Positions 1-6,117 of a DNA stretch of 6,465 bases are shown piece after piece. Made by a program: the position numbers and the translations under genes. Location: the NCBI GenBank assembly GCA_023443485.1, contig JAEZUH010000112.1:1-6465 (forward strand), given 5' to 3'. A model generated the notes under the pieces. That model made no database searches. It was not told where the DNA came from and saw only the letters and a list, made by a program, of their open reading frames with translations. Source of the DNA: Bacillota bacterium (GTDB lineage Bacteria > Bacillota_I > Bacilli_A > RFN20 > CAG-826). Numbering within the stretch: the stretch's first letter is position 1; every line of letters starts with the position of its first letter.

Positions 1-67
1 GCTTTCTAACTGTCCCTTTTCCGACTCCGGATGGTCCACTAAGAATAATTAATAACCCTTTTTTCAT
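1..67 (-). CDS. gmk: Guanylate kinase, N-terminal fragment (runs off the left edge)
   Basis: Guanylate kinase phosphorylates GMP to GDP with ATP in the cytoplasm, an essential step in GTP and dGTP supply. Only the first 22 codons are in the window. They read MKKGLLIILSGPSGVGKGTV and then RK. The Walker A loop GPSGVGKGT (residues 11-19) directly follows a hydrophobic beta strand, which is the characteristic start of Gmk. The ATG at 67-65 fits the usual Gmk start, a few residues before the first strand. No Shine-Dalgarno is visible in the 12 or so bases before it, and the predicted leader is only about 10 nt. The gene is divergent from the RqcH gene. In Bacillus subtilis gmk and rqcH (yloA) are also close neighbours but point the same way. 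The rest of the protein cannot be judged. Confidence 0.88.
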   Translation of the reverse strand, partial: MKKGLLIILSGPSGVGKGTVRK

Positions 68-84
68 AAATTTGGTCTGCGTTA

Positions 85-113
85 ATTATAAATACATATT
101 TATACTAAGGCAA
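85..113 (-). promoter_or_regulatory. Sigma-A-type promoter for gmk
   Basis: On the minus strand a perfect -10 TATAAT (90-85) lies 17 bp from a -35 TTGCCT (113-108), which matches TTGACA at four of six positions. Transcription would start near 77-79, leaving a leader of about 10 nt before the gmk ATG at 67. The element lies inside the region that would hold the -35 and spacer of the opposing RqcH promoter. Confidence 0.6.
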
Positions 114-120
114 ACTAATA

Positions 121-129
121 TGCTAAAAT
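121..129 (+). promoter_or_regulatory. Extended -10 promoter of the RqcH gene, possibly leaderless
   Basis: TGCTAAAAT fits an extended -10 (TGn followed by TAAAAT at 124-129). A start site about seven bases downstream falls at 136-137, exactly on the ATG of the RqcH gene, so the mRNA would be leaderless. This agrees with the lack of any Shine-Dalgarno before the ATG. No good -35 is present: TTTATA at 99-104 has a 19-bp spacer. An alternative -10, TATACT at 101-106, would give a leader of about 24 nt, again without a ribosome binding site. Confidence 0.45.
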
Positions 130-136
130 ATCTTCA

Positions 137-1528
137 ATGAAATTGTCTATTGGCACACTGAAATCGATAATTGATGATCTTAAGGCAAAGATTATCAACA
201 ACTATATAAGCAATGTTTCAATTATTGGGAATAATGATTTTCTTATTTCGTTTTCGAAATACCGGGAGAAAAGATTATTTGTTTCTTTGTCACATCAGTC
301 TCCTTTTCTTTCTTTAGTGAAAAACGATATGTCATTCCCCACTACGCTTGGTCGATTAAACGACAACATCCGAAAAGAGATCAAGGATGGTTTAATAACT
401 GATATTAGTATCATCGCAAATGATCGAATTGTGTCTTTTCAAATTACTAAAACAAATGATCTATATGAGAAGATTTCTAAGACATTGGTTCTTGAACTCA
501 TACCTACAAAACCAAATTTGCTTATATTGGATGATAAGGGGGCAATTATCTTCGCTATTCATGAAAGTTCTCTTGAAAATTCAAGGCCTATTATGCGAGG
601 GCTGATCTACGAACCGCCTTTAAAAAAGGGAGAGTTTAATGCTGTTATTAGTGATGAGTTGATTTCAAATTATGAATTCATGGCGGAAGAGAAATTATAT
701 GAGTCTCGGCAAAAACAAGTTAAAGATCGTTTCGCTATTTTATTTCATCACTTAAAAAGCCGGTCCAAGAGTCTCGCCAAGAAAGAAATTGTTCTAAAAA
801 ACGAAATGGATGAGGCCAAAAAGGACTTTATTTTTCTTGAGCATGGAAACATGTTATTATCATTAACTAATGATATTGAATCTGTCACTTTGTATGTTAA
901 GGAACATAATCTTTCTTATGATGATAAATGTAGTGTCGGATTTAACGCTAATCGCTATTTCAAAAAATATAAGAAAGCCAAACGAACTGTCCAAATGAAT
1001 GAAGCTGAAATAATTAAGGCTCAAGAGGAAATTGCCCGAATTGATACTTTATTGGGACAATCTCAATACATGAATGAAGAAGAACTTTATGACTTGGCCA
1101 TTGTAGAAATGCCGCGCGAATTCAGTTCAATTAACCACAAAAAATCAAAAGATAGAGCCAGTATTGCTTATGTTATCTATGAAAATAGCAAAATTTATTT
1201 CGGAAAGAATGATAAACAAAATGATTACATTACTTTCAAATTAGCTCGACCAGCCGATTGGTTTTTTCATATAAAAGATTATCCAGGCTCGCATGTTTTA
1301 ATCGCTAATGATAAACCCAGTGATTCTCAAATTTTGCTCGCTGCTGAAATATGCTTAATCTTATCGAACAAAACCAGTGCTGAGGTTCAATATGTTCAAG
1401 TAAAGAATGTTAAGCGAACATCAAAAGTAGGACAAGTAATATTACAAAATCAACATCTTATCCTTATTAGAAATATAAGAGAAGAAACTTTCAAACTATT
1501 GGATAATTATCATAAGATGATTATCTGA
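137..1528 (+). CDS. rqcH: NFACT-family ribosome quality-control protein RqcH (Rqc2 homologue), short form
   Basis: RqcH binds stalled 50S subunits carrying peptidyl-tRNA and recruits tRNA-Ala to add C-terminal alanine tails that mark the chain for degradation. Older annotations call it a fibronectin-binding protein. The NFACT-N domain covers about residues 1-165 and keeps the Asp96-Arg97 pair, equivalent to the DR motif needed for tail synthesis in B. subtilis. Residues about 180-315 are a charged, probably coiled-coil segment that includes a YFKKYKKAKR stretch (274-283). NFACT-R covers about 340-448, with GKNDKQNDY (356-364) and WFFHIKDYPGSH (375-386). At 463 residues it is about 100 shorter than the Bacillus protein (about 570). 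The missing part maps between NFACT-N and the coiled coil, where the helix-hairpin-helix domain normally sits. The start is fixed by alignment to the beginning of NFACT-N, despite the absence of a Shine-Dalgarno. Its stop overlaps the opposing lipoprotein gene by 8 nt. Confidence 0.9.
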   Translation: MKLSIGTLKSIIDDLKAKIINNYISNVSIIGNNDFLISFSKYREKRLFVSLSHQSPFLSLVKNDMSFPTTLGRLNDNIRKEIKDGLITDISIIANDRIVSFQITKTNDLYEKISKTLVLELIPTKPNLLILDDKGAIIFAIHESSLENSRPIMRGLIYEPPLKKGEFNAVISDELISNYEFMAEEKLYESRQKQVKDRFAILFHHLKSRSKSLAKKEIVLKNEMDEAKKDFIFLEHGNMLLSLTNDIESVTLYVKEHNLSYDDKCSVGFNANRYFKKYKKAKRTVQMNEAEIIKAQEEIARIDTLLGQSQYMNEEELYDLAIVEMPREFSSINHKKSKDRASIAYVIYENSKIYFGKNDKQNDYITFKLARPADWFFHIKDYPGSHVLIANDKPSDSQILLAAEICLILSNKTSAEVQYVQVKNVKRTSKVGQVILQNQHLILIRNIREETFKLLDNYHKMII

Positions 1529-1982
1529 TTTTAATGCAATCATCTAGGGTGTTAATAAAATTATTTTCAATGGTGTAGACCGCCACTTTATTTTCGACAA
1601 CAAACATAATTGGAACGAAAAAATTTTCTTCGTATGCTGGTAAAAAAGCTTGTTCACCACCATTTGTGATGCCAATTAAAACATCATAATCTTCTTCGGA
1701 TAATATTGAGTCATCATAGTTGATATGATATATCGAAAAATCTTTCTTTTTTAAATAATCAACGAGAGTCGTTTCCAATTCTTCACAATGAGCGCATACC
1801 GATATCCCAACCACAAAAATGAGATTAGAAAGTTCGTCTATTTTTTGAGACATTTCACTTACTGTGTTCCAAAGAATATATTGAGGGTTTTCATCTTTGG
1901 AAACATAAAAATATGGACCATGATAAGAGTTACAAGCAGTTAAAAAAGTTAATAGAGAAAGAATAATGATCTTATTTTTCAT
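1521..1982 (-). CDS. Thioredoxin-fold lipoprotein with a CxxC motif
   Basis: This 153-residue protein has a lipoprotein signal: Lys2 and Lys4, a hydrophobic stretch at 5-16 and a lipobox LTAC ending at Cys17, so it is probably lipid-anchored on the outer face of the membrane. A beta strand (LIFVVGIS, 54-61) leads into Cys63-Ala-His-Cys66, placed like a thioredoxin active site. VPIMFVV (123-129) carries Pro124, which matches the cis-proline loop. I infer an extracytoplasmic thiol-disulfide exchange role, but substrate and direction (reductase or oxidase) cannot be read from sequence. The active site is CAHC, not the WCGPC of classical thioredoxin. It is the last gene of the ppa-trmL operon and its start overlaps the trmL end by 11 nt. 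No strong Shine-Dalgarno precedes it, so translational coupling is likely. Its stop overlaps the convergent RqcH stop. I do not recognise a specific named family. Confidence 0.75.
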   Translation of the reverse strand: MKNKIIILSLLTFLTACNSYHGPYFYVSKDENPQYILWNTVSEMSQKIDELSNLIFVVGISVCAHCEELETTLVDYLKKKDFSIYHINYDDSILSEEDYDVLIGITNGGEQAFLPAYEENFFVPIMFVVENKVAVYTIENNFINTLDDCIKIR

Positions 1983-2505
1983 GCGATGATTCTATTTCTT
2001 TATTTAAAAAATCTTCCCCTTTTATCATTTCACTCGTCGATAAATTGAGAAAATTTTGTTGTCTCAGTATTTCGTAGATGACAATTGCAACACAGTTTGA
2101 AACATTTAAACTTCGAGCCTCAGGTACCATAGGTATTCTTAATAGACTTTTGGGATTAATTCGAAGTATGTCATGAGGAATTCCCGTCGATTCCCGTCCA
2201 AACATTATAAAGTAATCTTTAACGGGATCAGAATAGTTAAAGGTAGTGTAACTTTGGGTAGCATAACGGGTCACATAATAGATTGTCTCGTTTTGATACT
2301 TTCTCTGAAAATCTTCATATGTTGGATAGTAAAAAAGTTTCAAATCATCAATATAGTCCAATCCGACTCTTTTTAGATCTTTGCTTTCTAATGAAAAAGA
2401 TAGAGGACCTATGATGTGAAGGGCCGCATGAACGGCTACACAGGTCCTCATTATATTTCCCGTATTTTGGGGTTTTTCCGGTCGAAATAGCACGACATGG
2501 ATCAT
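1972..2505 (-). CDS. trmL: tRNA (cytidine(34)-2'-O)-methyltransferase, SPOUT family
   Basis: TrmL transfers a methyl group from S-adenosylmethionine to the 2'-OH of the wobble nucleotide of leucine tRNAs (CAA and UAA anticodons in characterised members). The 177-residue protein has all three SPOUT motifs. Motif 1 is PEKPQNTGNIMRTC (9-22), close to the family form PExPQNTGNIxRTC. Motif 2 is FGRESTGIP (102-110). Motif 3 is IPMVPEARSLNVSNCVA (124-140), which forms the trefoil-knot cofactor pocket. The core ends near 151 and is followed by a polar tail of about 25 residues, slightly longer than in typical members. The start codon overlaps the ppa stop in an ATGA, and no Shine-Dalgarno is visible, so translation is probably coupled to ppa. 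CspR and YibK are older names for the same family. Confidence 0.92.
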   Translation of the reverse strand: MIHVVLFRPEKPQNTGNIMRTCVAVHAALHIIGPLSFSLESKDLKRVGLDYIDDLKLFYYPTYEDFQRKYQNETIYYVTRYATQSYTTFNYSDPVKDYFIMFGRESTGIPHDILRINPKSLLRIPMVPEARSLNVSNCVAIVIYEILRQQNFLNLSTSEMIKGEDFLNKEIESSHEK

Positions 2506-3071
2506 AGAGAAAATCCGCGTGCTTTCCTTTCAGCATTAATTTTTGGCTCAATCTGGTGATGATATGCTTTAATGCAGTCTGCAATAATTTGTTTCGCCGC
2601 TTCGCGATCTTTGACCTCATCAATAGCGGTATCTTTTCCTTCAAGGGTTTTATAAACCGCGAAGAAGTGTTTGATTTCGTCCATGATATGATCGGGAATT
2701 TGAGAGATGTCCTTGTATTGATTATAGAATGGATCGTTCTTCGCAACAGCGATAATCTTTTCATCGGGCAAACCATTGTCCACCATAATCAACACTCCAA
2801 TAGGAGTGCAATCAACAAGTGACATAGGAAGAATGGCTTCCGAGCAGAGCACTAAAACATCAAGAGGGTCATAATCACGAGCATAAGTTCGTGGAATAAA
2901 ACCATAGTTTTGTGGATAGTGAGTGGAGGTAAATAAAACACGGTCAAGAATAAGATGGCCAGTTTCTTTATCTAATTCATATTTATTTTTGCTGCCTTTT
3001 GAAATTTCAATTAAGGCAAGGAAAGAATCAGGGGTGACTCTTGCCGCTTTTACATCATGCCAACAATGCAT
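2502..3071 (-). CDS. ppa: Inorganic pyrophosphatase, family I
   Basis: This cytoplasmic enzyme hydrolyses pyrophosphate to two phosphates, pulling nucleotide polymerisation and tRNA charging forward. The 189-residue protein carries the family I signature Asp66-Tyr-Asp68-Pro-Leu-Asp71 that binds the catalytic magnesium ions. Other residues matching the E. coli active site are Glu22, Lys30 and Glu32 (in EISKGSKNKYE), Arg44, Tyr56, Asp98, Asp103, Lys105, Tyr140 and Lys141. The N-terminal stretch of about 18 residues before the core (MHCWHDV...) resembles that of many Bacillota and Bacteroidota members. A perfect AGGAGG lies 7 nt before the ATG, the strongest ribosome binding site in the window. 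It is the first gene of a ppa-trmL-lipoprotein operon, and its stop overlaps the trmL start by 4 nt. Family I is notable because B. subtilis itself uses a family II enzyme. Confidence 0.95.
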   Translation of the reverse strand: MHCWHDVKAARVTPDSFLALIEISKGSKNKYELDKETGHLILDRVLFTSTHYPQNYGFIPRTYARDYDPLDVLVLCSEAILPMSLVDCTPIGVLIMVDNGLPDEKIIAVAKNDPFYNQYKDISQIPDHIMDEIKHFFAVYKTLEGKDTAIDEVKDREAAKQIIADCIKAYHHQIEPKINAERKARGFSL

Positions 3072-3101
3072 AATTAATCCTCCTGTAAGATACTATGAGT
3101 T

Positions 3102-3110
3102 ATTTTATCA
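3102..3110 (-). promoter_or_regulatory. Extended -10 promoter of the ppa operon
   Basis: On the minus strand TGATAAAAT (3110-3102) is an extended -10. Transcription would start near 3095, giving a leader of about 24 nt that contains AGGAGG at 3084-3079. No recognisable -35 is found at 15-18 bp, which extended -10 promoters can tolerate. The same TGATAAAAT core and flanking bases are found before preT. Confidence 0.55.
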
Positions 3111-3145
3111 CAAAGATAAAAAATGGGGTATGTTTCTCAACCTAT

Positions 3146-3514
3146 TTACATCTTCTCAATGGTCGTTCCTAAAGGGAGTAACATCAAACGTCCAAATTTG
3201 AAAATTTGTAACCCACAAGGAATAAATAGAATAGTAACGCATAAAACGGCACCCATAATGTACATAGATAATGCCGATTCCCAACCAAAGAAAATGGCCC
3301 ATAAAATGTTTAAAAACATCTTGAAGCCAGTAACCGACGTAAATTGTGGCTCGTAGCCAAATGGCCATAAAGCTAAACGAGCAAATTTGAAAAATTGAAG
3401 GCCAATCGGAATAAATAGAATAGTAATACAAAGCAAAATTCCCGCGATGAAGTAACTAAATGCTAACCACCATCCAACAAAAATTGCCCAAAGAATGTTA
3501 CCAAAAGTTTTCAT
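3146..3514 (-). CDS. yccF: YccF-type inner membrane protein with two tandem repeats
   Basis: This 122-residue membrane protein belongs to the YccF (DUF307) family, whose function is not established. It consists of two copies of a 48-residue unit (residues 6-53 and 69-116), each running from NILWAIFxGW through a hydrophobic segment with LCxTILFIP to GLQxFKFxRLxLxPxG. I count 32 identical residues of 48 between the two copies. Each unit probably holds two hydrophobic segments. I chose the ATG at 3514, which gives MKTFGNILWAIF, the usual family beginning. A longer in-frame reading to 3607 enters the preA coding region and the terminator and is unlikely. An alternative ATG at 3532 adds six residues. 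The Shine-Dalgarno is weak (GAAAG, about 11 nt upstream). It lies between the preTA operon and the ppa operon, and there is no evidence linking it to either. Confidence 0.82.
   Translation of the reverse strand: MKTFGNILWAIFVGWWLAFSYFIAGILLCITILFIPIGLQFFKFARLALWPFGYEPQFTSVTGFKMFLNILWAIFFGWESALSMYIMGAVLCVTILFIPCGLQIFKFGRLMLLPLGTTIEKM
3219..3426. repeat. Direct repeat inside the YccF gene
   Basis: The 19-mer GGAATAAATAGAATAGTAA occurs identically at 3219-3237 and at 3408-3426 on the plus strand. The spacing is 189 bp, exactly 63 codons, matching the distance between the two protein repeats. It encodes the TILFIP segment in both halves. Surrounding bases are also similar, so this is the DNA trace of the internal gene duplication and not a separate element. 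Confidence 0.8.
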
Positions 3515-3530
3515 ATTTATTATTTCTTTC

Positions 3531-3559
3531 ATTAAATGAAAGCCCATCGCATAAAACAA
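3531..3559 (-). promoter_or_regulatory. Possible promoter of the YccF gene, embedded in the preA terminator
   Basis: On the minus strand TTGTTT (3559-3554) and TTTAAT (3536-3531) are 17 bp apart. The -10 matches five of six bases, and the -35 matches only the TTG. Transcription would start near 3524, giving a leader of about 10 nt. The -35 falls at the edge of the terminator loop and the downstream hairpin arm fills part of the spacer. The evidence is positional and modest. Confidence 0.3.
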
Positions 3560-3566
3560 TGGGCTC
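3533..3566 (-). terminator. Probable intrinsic terminator of the preT-preA operon
   Basis: Ten bases after the preA stop, the minus strand carries AGCCCAT (3565-3559), an 11-nt loop and ATGGGCT (3547-3541). This is a perfect 7-bp, fairly GC-rich stem, which a G-T pair can extend. It is followed by TTTCATTT, a short and imperfect U-tract. The position right after the operon end supports a terminator, but the weak U-tract suggests partial read-through into the YccF gene. Confidence 0.6.
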
Positions 3567-3575
3567 ATTGAGATT

Positions 3576-4847
3576 TTAGATTTTATCGACGTTCTCTTGA
3601 AGAACAAGTCGAGCTAAATTTTTCGGTTTACGTCCAGGCTTTAGCATTCTTTCACCTGGTTTAATCGCTCCAACTGGGCAGACGAGACCGCAGAGTAGGC
3701 AACCAACACATTTATCATGGTTGCAACTTGGGCGGCGTGTCTCTTCATTCCATTCAATAGCTTGGTGAGCGCCATCGTAACAAGAGATGTAGCATCTTCC
3801 ACAACCGACACATTTATCACTATTGATTTCAGGGAATACCTTGTAATCACGATCGAGTTCTTCGGCCGGAATGAGATTCTTATTAGCTAAGCCGACTAAA
3901 TCTTCAAGGTGATTGACACCTTCTTGTTCCATATAATGGGCTAAGCCATTGCACATATCTTCGACGATGCGATAACCATATTGCATAATTCCGGTTGTGA
4001 CTTGCAGGTTCTTGCACCCAAGTAAGATAAATTCAGCAGCGTCTTCCCAAGTTTCAATTCCTCCGATACCAGAAATTTCCGCATCTTTGAGTTTTGGATG
4101 ATTTCTCATCTGTTGAATGAAACGCAAGGCGACTGGTTTTACTGCTTTACCAGAATATCCTGAGATGGATGACTTACCATTGATGATTGGCAAACCAACT
4201 TTCTTATCTAAATCAATGTTAATAATTGATTTGATGGTGTTGATAGCAGAGATGCCATCAGCTCCGCCTTCTAAAGAGGCGATGGCTGGATCACACATAT
4301 CAGTGATATTTGGAGTCATCTTGGCCATGAATGGCAATTTAGTGGCACGGCGAACAGCGGCGCAATATTTACGGCATAGTTCGGGGCTACTTCCAACATC
4401 AGATCCCATCGCATGCGAAGTCATTTGAGGGCAAGAGAAGTTTAATTCAATCATGTCGGCACCAGCTTCAGTAACGAGGCGGGCTAAAACTTCCCAGTCT
4501 TCTTCATTGCTCCCCATAATAGAGGCGATAAGAACTTGGTTTGGATAGTTTTTCTTTAAACGAGCAAGATCGGCGAGATTCTCTTCTAGAGAATGCTCAG
4601 CGATTTGTTCCATATTTTTGAAGCCAACAAATGGTTCGGCTTCTTTAGTTAAAGCATCAAAGCGAGGTGAAACTTCATCAATGACATAATGTTTTGGTCC
4701 GATAGTCTTGAAAACCACTCCACCCCAGCCTGATTCATAAGCTTTGGCACACATGTCATAACAGTTTCCGACTGGAGAAGAAGATAAACAGAAAGGATTC
4801 GGGAATTTGACACCCATAAAGGTGATTGATAAATCTTTACGTACCAT
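3576..4847 (-). CDS. preA: NAD-dependent dihydropyrimidine dehydrogenase, catalytic subunit PreA
   Basis: PreA reduces uracil or thymine to the 5,6-dihydro form at an FMN site, using electrons from PreT. Residues about 4-310 form a dihydroorotate-dehydrogenase-like barrel. Asn136-Phe-Ser138-Cys139-Pro matches the Asn, Ser and catalytic Cys of mammalian enzyme (Asn668, Ser670, Cys671). Asn203-Thr204 matches its pyrimidine-binding Asn-Thr pair, and GIGGIE (260-265) is the FMN phosphate region. The C-terminus has two 4Fe-4S motifs: Cys346, 349, 352, 356 and Cys380, 383, 386, 390, the latter ending in CP. The length of 423 compares with about 411 in E. coli, and blocks such as SCPQMTSHAMGSD look nearly the same as I recall them there. 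It starts 1 nt after the preT stop and is preceded by AGAGGT within the end of preT, so the pair is co-translated. A terminator-like hairpin follows. Base composition is richer in G+C than in the RqcH gene. Confidence 0.95.
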   Translation of the reverse strand: MVRKDLSITFMGVKFPNPFCLSSSPVGNCYDMCAKAYESGWGGVVFKTIGPKHYVIDEVSPRFDALTKEAEPFVGFKNMEQIAEHSLEENLADLARLKKNYPNQVLIASIMGSNEEDWEVLARLVTEAGADMIELNFSCPQMTSHAMGSDVGSSPELCRKYCAAVRRATKLPFMAKMTPNITDMCDPAIASLEGGADGISAINTIKSIINIDLDKKVGLPIINGKSSISGYSGKAVKPVALRFIQQMRNHPKLKDAEISGIGGIETWEDAAEFILLGCKNLQVTTGIMQYGYRIVEDMCNGLAHYMEQEGVNHLEDLVGLANKNLIPAEELDRDYKVFPEINSDKCVGCGRCYISCYDGAHQAIEWNEETRRPSCNHDKCVGCLLCGLVCPVGAIKPGERMLKPGRKPKNLARLVLQENVDKI

Positions 4848-4848
4848 T

Positions 4849-6078
4849 TTATTTACCTCTTACAAATTGTTTGACAGCGTAAGCGACTTCTTTACCAGTC
4901 CTTACACCCCACACAACAGTTTTTTCTCCATGAGCAATATCTCCAGCGATGAAGATTTTGCTATTTTTAAGGTGATTGCCTTCAAATGTTACTTCACCAC
5001 GATTAATTTCGAGACCTAATCCTGCTGGATCAACACATTGTCCAACAGCGAGAATAATCAAATCAGCCTTAATTTTTAATTCGCTAGGAATGATGCGGTG
5101 TTTAAACTTCACAATTCCGCCGCGAGCTGTGCCAACAGGAATGTATCCATCGATGATGGTAACACCTTGTTCTTGAGCTGATTTTAATTCCTTTTCACTG
5201 GCTCTAAACTCACTAAATTGTTCATAGACAACATCGGTGACGTGTGGGCAACCTAAAAGTTTTAATGTTGTCACAGTATCCATGGCGACATCGCCACCAC
5301 CGATGACGAGGACATTCTCAGGAATTTTCACTTTTCCTTTATGCGATTTAACTTGTTTGAGCCAATCAACCGCTAATTTTACCTTGCGGTTATTTTCAAA
5401 CATCGGCAAAACTTTGCCTTTGCTCGCGCCAATAGCAATAATAACAGCATCGTTTTCTTTTTCTAAATCCTCTAAGGAAATATCAACTCCTATACGAGTA
5501 TTAAGAGCAATATCAACTCCAAGGCGGACGATGCGGTTTATTTCGCGATCCACCACTGAATTCGATAAGCGATATTCAGGGATTCCATAACGAAGGTACC
5601 CTCCAGCTTGAGCGTCCTTTTCATAAATGGTAACTTTAAATCCTTCAAGGGCTAATTCAGCAGCGGCAGTTAATCCACCAGGACCACTACCAATAACAGC
5701 AACTTTTTTGCCATTTAGAGGTTTTGGCTCCCAAATTTCCATTTTGGTTGCTGCTTCAAAATCAGTGATATATCTTTGAATTCGCCCAATATCAATGGGC
5801 TTATCGATACCACTTCGAGAACAACCATCCTGGCAATATTTCTCGGTTGGGCAAACACGGGCACAAATCGCTCCAAGAGCGTTGTTAATTCTGACCGTTT
5901 CAGCCGCGCCTTTTACATTCTTAAAGCGAACTGAGCGGATGAATTTGGCTGGATCTGTTCCAGCTGGACAATGTTGTGAACACGGAGCATCGAGGCACAG
6001 CAAGCAACGGGAGGCTTCTTCCATTACTAAACGTGGGCTATACCCTGCTTCGTATTCTTCTTGGTATTTTTTGGACAT
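4849..6078 (-). CDS. preT: NAD-dependent dihydropyrimidine dehydrogenase, electron-transfer subunit PreT
   Basis: PreT oxidises NAD(P)H through FAD and passes electrons by iron-sulfur clusters to PreA. The order matches the N-terminal half of mammalian dihydropyrimidine dehydrogenase and the GltD family. Cysteines 25, 28, 33 and 37 form one cluster site. Cys76, Cys82, Cys86 and Gln101 match the second cluster, including the unusual glutamine ligand (Gln156 in the mammalian enzyme). GSGPGG (130-135) is the FAD dinucleotide fold, VIGGGDVAMD (258-267) the nucleotide-cofactor fold, and AGD (378-380) the C-terminal FAD contact. At 409 residues it is full length (about 412 in E. coli). GAGGAG lies 6 nt before the chosen ATG. 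A glutamate synthase small subunit is the closest alternative, but the adjacent preA, 1 nt downstream, settles the assignment. No dihydropyrimidinase or beta-ureidopropionase gene lies in the window, so further breakdown of the product cannot be inferred. Confidence 0.94.
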   Translation of the reverse strand: MSKKYQEEYEAGYSPRLVMEEASRCLLCLDAPCSQHCPAGTDPAKFIRSVRFKNVKGAAETVRINNALGAICARVCPTEKYCQDGCSRSGIDKPIDIGRIQRYITDFEAATKMEIWEPKPLNGKKVAVIGSGPGGLTAAAELALEGFKVTIYEKDAQAGGYLRYGIPEYRLSNSVVDREINRIVRLGVDIALNTRIGVDISLEDLEKENDAVIIAIGASKGKVLPMFENNRKVKLAVDWLKQVKSHKGKVKIPENVLVIGGGDVAMDTVTTLKLLGCPHVTDVVYEQFSEFRASEKELKSAQEQGVTIIDGYIPVGTARGGIVKFKHRIIPSELKIKADLIILAVGQCVDPAGLGLEINRGEVTFEGNHLKNSKIFIAGDIAHGEKTVVWGVRTGKEVAYAVKQFVRGK

Positions 6079-6117
6079 TTTAGTCTCCTCTCCAAGTTAA
6101 GAACAATCTTTAGTGTT

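Noticed and set aside
420..605. A 61-codon plus-strand frame inside the RqcH gene
   Set aside because: It is out of frame within a conserved coding region, and its translation resembles no protein family.
2556..2822. Open reading frames antisense to ppa (also at 2923-3201 and 2348-2776)
   Set aside because: They lie opposite or out of frame with a clear pyrophosphatase, have no recognisable domain and no ribosome binding site.
3101..3120. Inverted repeat TTTTATC / GATAAAA after the YccF stop as a terminator
   Set aside because: The 7-bp stem is entirely AT except one pair, no U-tract follows, and it contains the -10 of the ppa promoter.
3515..3607. N-terminal extension of the YccF reading frame that overlaps the end of preA
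   Set aside because: The extra 31 residues lack family similarity, overlap the preA coding end and terminator hairpin, and the standard family start lies at 3514.
4117..6100. Several plus-strand open frames of 66-117 codons opposite preA and preT
   Set aside because: They are antisense shadows of two strongly conserved genes, with no family signature or upstream signals.
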